Shown piece after piece: positions 1 through 4,910 of a stretch of DNA of 8,027 nucleotides; within the stretch, counting starts at the first letter, position 1; every line of letters begins with the position of its first letter. A program made the position numbers and the translations under genes. The DNA is from Clostridiales bacterium (GTDB taxonomy: Bacteria; Bacillota; Clostridia; Lutisporales; Lutisporaceae), in contig JAAYKT010000201.1 in assembly GCA_012522255.1 (NCBI GenBank), forward strand, positions 1 through 8,027, written 5' to 3'. The notes under the pieces are model-generated. The model was not told where the DNA came from and searched no databases. It worked only from the letters and a program-made list of their open reading frames with translations.

Positions 1-69
1 CTGCAGGACTTTAAGGTTATAGATCTAAGATTGATGGAAAGTGCCCTATCAAGCATGGAAATACAATAG
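1..69 (+). CDS. Possible 3' end of an upstream gene (perhaps grdX)
   Basis: Frame 1 is open from the first base to a TAG at 67-69 and would encode 22 residues ending MESALSSMEIQ. The other two forward frames stop within the first 25 bases. The composition looks protein-like, but 22 codons are too few to be sure. In known glycine reductase clusters the small gene grdX of unknown function often lies directly upstream of trxB, and an acidic helical C-terminus would suit it, so grdX is the best guess. This is inferred from gene order, not from a recognised motif. It may also be a chance open stretch. Confidence 0.3.
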   Translation: MQDFKVIDLRLMESALSSMEIQ

Positions 70-73
70 CCTG

Positions 74-88
74 TTTACATGGGATAAT
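74..88 (+). promoter_or_regulatory. Weak candidate promoter for the trxB-grd operon
   Basis: An extended -10 element, TG at 80-81, one base, then GATAAT at 83-88, lies about 90 bases upstream of trxB. A TTTACA at 74-79 is too close to be its -35, so this promoter would rely on the extended -10. The surrounding A/T-rich stretch (90-160) contains other TATAAT-like hexamers such as TACAAT at 125-130 without a properly spaced -35 box. Transcription may equally start upstream of the window. Confidence 0.25.
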
Positions 89-178
89 CAATAATATGAA
101 CAATAATAATAAAACATTTGAATATACAATACATTAAAATCAAAAGATACTATATACGAAAAGGAAAGGAGTAAAGGT

Positions 179-1123
179 ATGGACAATATCTACGACGTTG
201 CTATAATTGGCGGAGGTCCGGCAGGATATTCCGCAGGCTTATACGCATCAAGAGGTAAATTGAATACTGTAATAATTGAAAAAGGAAAGTGGGGGGGACA
301 GGCTGCAACTACAGAGGAGTTGGAGAATTATCCCGGTTCTATTCTGGAACCTTCCGGGCCAAAGTTAATGGAAAGAATGAAAGAGCAGGCGGAATCCTTC
401 GGTACTAAATTCATTAATGGTGAAGTGGTTGGTTTGGAAATAGACGATAAGGTAAAAATTTTGAAGCTTACAGAGGGAGAAATAAAAGCCAATACGATTA
501 TTATAGCAACGGGAGCGGAGCATGTTAGTTTGGGTGCACCTGGTGAAATGGAATTGAGAGGCAAAGGTGTTTCCTATTGTGCAACCTGCGATGCGGATTT
601 TTTCACCGAGCTGGAAGTTGTTGTGATTGGCGGCGGTAATACAGCCGTTGAGGAAGCAATATACCTTACAAAATTTGCAGATAAGGTTTCGGTTGTACAT
701 AGAAGAGATGAATTTAGGGCATCAAAATCAGCTGTAGATAAGGCTTTAACAAACGAAAAAATACATGTTATTTGGAACAGTGTTGTTGAAGAAATATATG
801 GAGACGGAATAGTAGAGGGCATTAAACTAAAGAATGTAAAAACCGGTGAAATAACCGATTATCCTACTGACGGGGTATTTGTTTTTGTGGGTACGAGGCC
901 TATATCAGGTTTTGCCAAAGGACTTATTGATATGGATGAAAGAGGTTATATAATTACCGATGAAAATATGAGAACATCTGCTGATGGCGTATTTGCTGCC
1001 GGAGACATAAGAGTAAAACTTTTAAGACAGGTTATAACGGCGGCTGCAGATGGTGCTATAGCTGCTATCAGTGCAGAAAAATATATAGAAGAAACTTTGC
1101 ATAACAAAAAATACTATATATAG
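179..1123 (+). CDS. trxB: Thioredoxin reductase of the glycine reductase system
   Basis: This 314-residue flavoprotein passes electrons, probably from NADPH, through FAD and a redox disulfide to thioredoxin, which then re-reduces glycine reductase. The FAD-binding GGGPAG is at residues 11-16. The redox-active pair is C134-A-T-C137, followed by DADFF. The second nucleotide fold has GGGNTA at 151-156 and HRRDEFRA at 174-181, the arginine signature used for NADPH. The C-terminal FAD motif AAGD is near 273-276, followed by the expected RQVITAAADGA. Length is normal for low-molecular-weight TrxB. The ATG is preceded by GGAAAGGAG ending at 171, with a 7-base spacer. It is the first complete gene of the operon, and trxA follows after 139 bases. 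The retained HRR motif argues against the ferredoxin-dependent variants known in some clostridia. Function is secure; pyridine nucleotide preference is inferred. Confidence 0.95.
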   Translation: MDNIYDVAIIGGGPAGYSAGLYASRGKLNTVIIEKGKWGGQAATTEELENYPGSILEPSGPKLMERMKEQAESFGTKFINGEVVGLEIDDKVKILKLTEGEIKANTIIIATGAEHVSLGAPGEMELRGKGVSYCATCDADFFTELEVVVIGGGNTAVEEAIYLTKFADKVSVVHRRDEFRASKSAVDKALTNEKIHVIWNSVVEEIYGDGIVEGIKLKNVKTGEITDYPTDGVFVFVGTRPISGFAKGLIDMDERGYIITDENMRTSADGVFAAGDIRVKLLRQVITAAADGAIAAISAEKYIEETLHNKKYYI

Positions 1124-1242
1124 TTAGATGTTAGATGTTGGATATTGGATGTTGTCATCCTGAGCGTTAGTGAAGGATCTTGACCCCAAAGGAATGCCCT
1201 ATTTCTGAGGTCTGAGATCTGAGTTCTTAGATGTTAGATGTT
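1124..1242. repeat. Intergenic repeat element with heptad-periodic arms
   Basis: The trxB-trxA spacer is a composite repeat. The left arm (1124-1151) is four tandem heptamers of the form TTRGATR. The centre (1154-1184) reads GTCATCCTGAGCG, TTAGTGAA, GGATCTTGAC and is an imperfect palindrome (GTCA/TGAC and ATCC/GGAT). It resembles the GTCATCCTGAGCG...GAAGGATCT repeats that I recall between genes in many unrelated bacterial genomes. The right arm (1204-1240) is again heptad-periodic: three TCTGAGN units that slide into TCTTAGA and TGTTAGA. The 16-mer TTAGATGTTAGATGTT occurs exactly at 1124-1139 and 1227-1242 and so flanks the element. It starts right after the trxB stop codon and ends just before the trxA ribosome binding site. 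No protein is encoded. Whether it is mobile is unknown. Confidence 0.7.
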
Positions 1243-1262
1243 ATTAAAGAGGAGGTGAAAAA

Positions 1263-1583
1263 GTGATAGAAGTAACAAAGGATAATTTTGAACAGGAGGT
1301 ATTACAGGCTGAAGGCTCGGTAATTGTTGATTTTTGGGGGCCTAAGTGTGAGCCATGTAAGGCCTTAATGCCTGAAGTAGACAGGCTGGCAGGAGAATAT
1401 GGCGACAAGATTAAGTTTTGTAAGCTGAATACTGCAGAAAACAGAAGGTTGGCAATAGGCCAAAAGGTATTGGGTTTACCTACATTTATCGTTTATAATG
1501 GCGGCGAAAAAATGGAGGAGATCAGTGGCGGTGAGAACTGCACACCGGAAGCAATCGAGAACCTGATAAAAAAGCACATTTAG
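1263..1583 (+). CDS. trxA: Thioredoxin with atypical CEPC active site
   Basis: A 106-residue thioredoxin and the immediate electron donor to glycine reductase, itself reduced by the upstream TrxB. The fold is complete: IVDFWGPK at 21-28, active site C29-E-P-C32, and the cis-proline loop GLPT with P73. The usual W-C-G-P-C is replaced by K-C-E-P-C. Thioredoxins from glycine-reducing anaerobes are known to lack the standard Trp/Gly around the first cysteine, so the variant fits this role. Translation starts at GTG 1263, chosen because AGGAGGTGA lies at 1250-1258 with good spacing and because the protein then begins MIEVTKDNF, a normal thioredoxin start. It follows the repeat element and lies 52 bases ahead of grdE. 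Additional cysteines are C53 and C93. Confidence 0.95.
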   Translation: MIEVTKDNFEQEVLQAEGSVIVDFWGPKCEPCKALMPEVDRLAGEYGDKIKFCKLNTAENRRLAIGQKVLGLPTFIVYNGGEKMEEISGGENCTPEAIENLIKKHI

Positions 1584-1590
1584 TTGTCTA

Positions 1591-1614
1591 TGGAGGGATA
1601 GTATCTCTCCTCCA
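1591..1614 (+). promoter_or_regulatory. Hairpin in the trxA-grdE spacer, able to compete with the grdE ribosome binding site
   Basis: TGGAGG at 1591-1596 pairs perfectly with CCTCCA at 1609-1614. GATA/TATC within the loop can add a few more pairs. No T-run follows, so it is not a standard terminator. CCTCC at 1609-1613 is also complementary to GGAGG of the grdE ribosome binding site at 1623-1627. The two pairings exclude each other, so the hairpin would free the grdE site. The complementarity is directly visible; a regulatory role is inferred. Confidence 0.45.
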
Positions 1615-1621
1615 AATAAAA

Positions 1622-1628
1622 GGGAGGT
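1622..1628 (+). promoter_or_regulatory. Ribosome binding site of grdE, decides the start
   Basis: GGGAGGT lies 7 bases before ATG 1636. An in-frame GTG at 1627 would add MNL to the protein, but it lies inside this purine tract and so has no binding site of its own. ATG 1636 is therefore the start. Confidence 0.8.
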
Positions 1629-1635
1629 GAATCTC

Positions 1636-2922
1636 ATGCGTTTAGAGTTAGGCAATATTTTCATTAAAGACATACAATTCGGCGAATCTACAAAAGTTGA
1701 AAACGGTATTCTTTATGTTAATAAAGAGGAGCTGTTGGAAGTGATAGGTGGAGATAACAGAATCACAAGCATCGAAGCGGATATTGCAAAACCCGGCGAG
1801 GAGACCAGGATAATGCCGGTAAAAGACGTAATAGAGCCGAGAGTTAAGGTTGAAGGTCCGGGTGGAATCTTCCCGGGGTTTATAAACAAAGTTGATATGG
1901 TAGGGTCTGGCAAGACAAATGCACTTAAAGGTGCAGCTATAGTTACAGCAGGTAAGATTGTGGGATTCCAGGAAGGAATAATTGACATGAGTGGCCCGGG
2001 GGCTAAATACACACCTTTTTCCAAGACTAATAATTTAATACTGGTGTGTACTCCGGTGGATGATTTGCCACAGCATGATCATGAGCATGCACTCAGGATG
2101 GTAGGGCTAAAAGCAGCTGCATATATTGGCGAGGCAGGAAGGCATATTGTCCCTGATGAAGTAAAAGTGTATGAAACCTTGCCATTTTTGGAAGGCGATA
2201 AAAAGTATCCGGACCTTCCAAAAGTTGCCTATGTATATATGCTTCAAACACAAGGTTTGTTGCATGATACTTATGTTTATGGCGTTGATGCTAAGAAAAT
2301 AGTACCGACACTTATCTATCCGACGGAAGTAATGGATGGTGCAATAGTCAGCGGTAACTGTGTTTCTGCATGCGACAAAAACCCCACTTACAGTCATTTG
2401 AATAATCCGGTTATTGAAGATTTATATGAAAGACATGGTAAGGATTTTAATTTTGTAGGCGCGATAATTACTAACGAAAATGTAACATTAGCCGATAAAG
2501 AGAGATCTTCCAATTGGACTGCAAAACTTGCAGAAATGTCGGGTCTGGATGCTGTGATTATTTCAGAGGAAGGATTTGGAAACCCCGATACCGACCTTAT
2601 GATGAATTGTAAAAAAATTGCGGGAAAAGGCATAAAGACTGTTCTGATTACAGACGAATATGCAGGAAGAGACGGGGCATCACAGTCTTTGGCAGATGCG
2701 GATAAAACAGCGGATGCAGTTGTAACTGCAGGTAATGCAAATGAAATTGTTGAGCTGCCGGCAATGAAAAAGGTTATAGGTGATCTGAAACCTGCCGATG
2801 TAATCGCAGGGGGATTTGCAGGGAGTTTGAAGGACGATGGAAGTATAGTTGCTGAGTTGCAGGTAATTACCGGTTCTACCAGTGAAATAGGATTAAATAA
2901 ACTATCTGCAACAGAGTACTAA
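1636..2922 (+). CDS. grdE: Glycine reductase protein B, pyruvoyl subunit precursor GrdE
   Basis: A 428-residue proprotein of the substrate-activating protein B complex, partner of GrdB. GrdE-type proteins are cleaved between Asn and Cys, and the cysteine becomes a pyruvoyl group that binds the glycine amino group as a Schiff base. The site is visible as SGN-C242-VSAC, with N241-C242 encoded at 2356-2361. This is the same position I recall for the Clostridium sticklandii enzyme. Cleavage would give fragments of about 241 and 187 residues. Other family-like stretches are GPGGIFPGF near residue 74 and the C-terminal GSTSEIGLNKLSATEY. Sarcosine and betaine reductases use the paralogues GrdG and GrdI; the placement with trxB, trxA, grdA, grdC and grdD favours the glycine enzyme. 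A 116-base gap separates it from grdA. Confidence 0.96.
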   Translation: MRLELGNIFIKDIQFGESTKVENGILYVNKEELLEVIGGDNRITSIEADIAKPGEETRIMPVKDVIEPRVKVEGPGGIFPGFINKVDMVGSGKTNALKGAAIVTAGKIVGFQEGIIDMSGPGAKYTPFSKTNNLILVCTPVDDLPQHDHEHALRMVGLKAAAYIGEAGRHIVPDEVKVYETLPFLEGDKKYPDLPKVAYVYMLQTQGLLHDTYVYGVDAKKIVPTLIYPTEVMDGAIVSGNCVSACDKNPTYSHLNNPVIEDLYERHGKDFNFVGAIITNENVTLADKERSSNWTAKLAEMSGLDAVIISEEGFGNPDTDLMMNCKKIAGKGIKTVLITDEYAGRDGASQSLADADKTADAVVTAGNANEIVELPAMKKVIGDLKPADVIAGGFAGSLKDDGSIVAELQVITGSTSEIGLNKLSATEY

Positions 2923-2932
2923 AATATTATAA

Positions 2933-2999
2933 GTCTGTGAATTTGCACAGATAGGCTTTACAATATGACAGACAATTATACATACGCTAAAGAGGCGTA
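2933..2999 (+). other. Two small hairpins in the grdE-grdA spacer
   Basis: The 116-base spacer holds two short inverted repeats. TCTGTG at 2934-2939 pairs with CACAGA at 2946-2951 (6-base loop), and TACGC at 2983-2987 pairs with GCGTA at 2995-2999 (7-base loop). Neither is followed by a T-run, so termination is unlikely. They could stabilise or mark processing of the mRNA ahead of grdA, whose product may be needed in larger amount. I see no convincing promoter; TTTACA at 2957 and TACAAT at 2959 have no suitably spaced partners. Confidence 0.35.
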
Positions 3000-3038
3000 A
3001 AAACAAGTATATTAAGTTTTTGAGAAAGGATGAATTGC

Positions 3039-3497
3039 ATGATAAATGGTAAAAAAATTATCGTTTTAGGCGATAGAGACGGAATTCCGGGCCCGGCAAT
3101 AGAAGAATGTGTAAAAACCGCCGGTGCCGAAGTAGTGTTTGCAGCTACCGAATGCTTTGTTTGAACGGCTGCAGGAGCAATGGACCTGGAGAATCAAAAG
3201 AGGGTTCTTGAACTTTCCGAAAAATACGGAAAAGAAAATGTAGTGGTAGTACTTGGCTCATCCGAAGCTGAATCAGCCGGATTGGCAGCCGAAACTGTTG
3301 CTGCAGGAGACCCCACTTATGCAGGCCCATTGGCAGGAGTTCCGTTGGGACTCGCAGTTTATCACATATTTGAACTTAAGGATGAAGTAGATGCGGATGT
3401 CTACGATGAACAATGCAGTATGATGGAAATGGTTCTTGATGTTGATGCTATTGGAAGCGAAGTCAAAGCTATAAGGGATGAATATTCAAAATTCTAA
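3039..3497 (+). CDS. grdA: Glycine reductase selenoprotein A, GrdA (UGA = Sec42)
   Basis: A small acidic selenoprotein of 152 residues when the in-frame TGA at 3162-3164 is read as selenocysteine. It accepts the carboxymethyl group from protein B on its selenocysteine, delivers it to protein C, and is then re-reduced by thioredoxin. The redox centre is C39-F-V-U42, followed by TAAGAMDLENQ, a GrdA signature. The N-terminus GKKIIVLGDRDGIPGPAIEE is also typical. Reading through is clearly right because the frame stays open and family-like for 110 codons past the TGA. ATG 3039 is chosen because AAAGGA at 3025-3030 is 8 bases upstream; an in-frame ATG at 3030 has no room for a binding site. Sec42 rather than Sec44, as I recall for C. 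sticklandii, reflects an N-terminus two residues shorter. A SECIS-like hairpin follows the codon. Confidence 0.97.
3165..3191 (+). promoter_or_regulatory. Candidate SECIS element of grdA
   Basis: Directly after the UGA, CTGCAGG at 3169-3175 can pair with CCTGGAG at 3185-3191, with one G-G mismatch and the 9-base loop AGCAATGGA. The second loop base is G, which fits the bacterial SECIS rule as I recall it (a G among the first loop bases). Bacterial SECIS elements lie within the coding region just downstream of UGA, where SelB binds, so position and form agree. The stem is shorter and less perfect than in grdB. Confidence 0.5.
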
Positions 3498-3504
3498 CAT
3501 ATAT

Positions 3505-3541
3505 TCCTCATGTTCGAAAGAACAAATAAATGAGAGGAGGG
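3505..3541 (+). promoter_or_regulatory. GAAA-tetraloop hairpin next to the grdB ribosome binding site
   Basis: TGTTC at 3511-3515 pairs with GAACA at 3520-3524, closed by a GAAA tetraloop. Just outside it, TCCTC at 3505-3509 is complementary to GAGGA at 3534-3538, part of the grdB binding site AGAGGAGGG (3533-3541). The inner hairpin would bring the two segments together. The pairing can be read from the sequence; control of translation is inferred. Confidence 0.4.
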
Positions 3542-3552
3542 AAGTTGCTAAT

Positions 3553-4857
3553 ATGATTAAAGTAGTTCATTATATAAATCAGTTCTACGGCGGAATCGGA
3601 GGAGAAGAAAAGGCTGATTATAAACCGGAGGTTAGAGAAGCTGTTGTTGGCCCCGGAATGGCTTTAAAAGCTGCCTTGGGAGCTGATGCAGAAATAGTTG
3701 CTACAGTAATTTGCGGTGATTCCTATTTCAATGAAAACTTGGAAGTGGCTACGTCGGAAATACTTGAAATGGTAAAAAAATATAATCCGGATTTGTTTAT
3801 AGCAGGGCCGGCCTTTAATGCCGGAAGATATGGGGTTGCTTGCGGCAGCATTTGTAAAGCCGTTAAAGAAAACTTCAACATTCCTGTAGTTTCAGGTATG
3901 TATGTAGAAAACCCCGGTGCTGAAATGTTTAAAAAGGATTTGCACATTGTTGAAACAGCAAATGCTGCAACCGGTATGAGGCAAGCAATACCGGCAATGG
4001 TAAAATTAGCTTTGAAGTTGGCAAAGGGTGAGGAGATTGGCTCCCCGGCAGAGGAAGGCTATATTGTAAGAGGGATAAGAAAAAATGTTTTTAAAGACGA
4101 AAGAGGTTCAAAAAGGGCAGTAAATATGCTGGTTGCGAAACTAAAAGGAGAAGAGTTTACAACTGAATATGCAATGCCTGACTTTGATAGAGTTGAACCA
4201 AATCCCGCTGTATTGGATATAAAAAATGCAAAAATAGCTTTGGTTACATCCGGTGGTATAGTACCTAAAGGTAACCCGGACAGAATAGAAGCTTCAAGTG
4301 CATCAAAATATGGGAAATATGACATTGATGGCGTAGAAGATCTTACGAAAGAGACTTACGAGACGGCCCACGGTGGATATGACCCTGTTTATGCCAACGA
4401 AGATGCGGATAGGGTGCTGCCCGTTGATGTTCTTCGTGAACTTGAAAATGAGGGCGTAATAGGAAAATTGCATAGATATTTCTATACCACTGTCGGAAAT
4501 GGAACTTCCGTTGCCAATGCAAAGAAGTTTGCTTCAACTTTTGCAAAAGAATTGGTGAATGACGGTGTCCAGGCAGTTATACTCACGTCTACTTGAGGTA
4601 CCTGTACACGTTGCGGTGCAACGATGGTAAAAGAAATAGAAAGAGCGGGAATTCCCGTTGTGCATGTATGCACAGTTGTACCAATTTCTTTAACTGTAGG
4701 TGCCAACAGAATAATACCGGCAGTTGCAATTCCACATCCCTTAGGAAATCCAACCCTCAGCAGAAAAGACGAAAAAGCGCTTAGGAAGGATTTGGTTCTT
4801 AAGGCTATAAAAGCTCTGCAAACAGAGGTTGAAGGCCAGACGGTATTTGACAAATAG
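3553..4857 (+). CDS. grdB: Glycine reductase protein B selenoprotein subunit GrdB (UGA = Sec348)
   Basis: A 434-residue selenoprotein when TGA 4594-4596 is read through. With processed GrdE it forms protein B, which activates glycine and transfers a carboxymethyl group to GrdA. The selenocysteine sits in U348-G-T-C351-T-R-C354, matching the UxxCxxC centre of GrdB, and the frame continues for 86 more residues, including VVHVCTVVPISLTVGANR. The N-terminus MIKVVHYINQFYGGIGGEEK is characteristic and fixes the start at ATG 3553. GAGGAGGG (ending at 3541) is its binding site, with a rather long 11-base spacer. An upstream in-frame extension from 3478 would overlap the grdA end and lacks family similarity. 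A conventional gene caller would split this gene at the TGA. Paralogues GrdF and GrdH serve sarcosine and betaine; operon context supports glycine. Confidence 0.97.
4597..4629 (+). promoter_or_regulatory. Candidate SECIS element of grdB
   Basis: Immediately after the UGA, CGTTGC at 4609-4614 and GCAACG at 4618-4623 form a perfect 6-pair stem with a GGT loop. Below an internal loop, TACC at 4599-4602 pairs with GGTA at 4626-4629. The GGU apex is like that of the E. coli fdhF SECIS (apical GGUC), the classical SelB site. Location, stem and G-leading loop all agree with a bacterial SECIS. Confidence 0.7.
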
Positions 4858-4860
4858 TAT

Positions 4861-4888
4861 AAAGGGTGGTAAATTACCACCCTTTTTT
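4861..4888 (+). terminator. Intrinsic terminator or attenuator between grdB and grdC
   Basis: AAAGGGTGGT at 4861-4870 pairs with ACCACCCTTT at 4876-4885 across a 5-base loop, and the T-run continues to 4888. It begins 3 bases after the grdB stop codon and ends 22 bases before grdC. No promoter fits in the remaining space, so grdC and grdD probably depend on read-through. The structure can account for a lower level of protein C than of proteins A and B, and may also protect the 3' end of the upstream mRNA. Confidence 0.85.
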
Positions 4889-4910
4889 AAAAATAATTGG
4901 AGGTGCTATT

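Noticed and set aside
1..6. CTGCAG at the very first bases as a sign of a cloned restriction fragment
   Set aside because: A six-base site at an arbitrary window edge is weak evidence, and the right end shows no matching site.
1124..1242. Heptamer repeats as a CRISPR array
   Set aside because: The units are 7 bases with no spacers of regular length, and no 24-37 base direct repeats are present.
2943..2982. A promoter inside the grdE-grdA spacer (TTGCAC, TTTACA, TACAAT, TATACA)
   Set aside because: The hexamers cannot be combined with a 16-18 base spacing; matches of this kind are expected by chance in AT-rich DNA.
3180..3497. A separate 105-residue protein starting at ATG 3180
   Set aside because: It is the C-terminal part of GrdA after the selenocysteine codon; it has no ribosome binding site of its own and lacks the GrdA N-terminus.
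4593..4784. A 63-residue + strand ORF across the grdB UGA
   Set aside because: It runs in a different frame inside grdB, overlaps the SECIS region, and has an unlikely composition; it is a shadow frame.
4624..4857. A separate 77-residue protein starting at ATG 4624
   Set aside because: It is the C-terminal part of GrdB after the UGA, in the same frame and without its own ribosome binding site.
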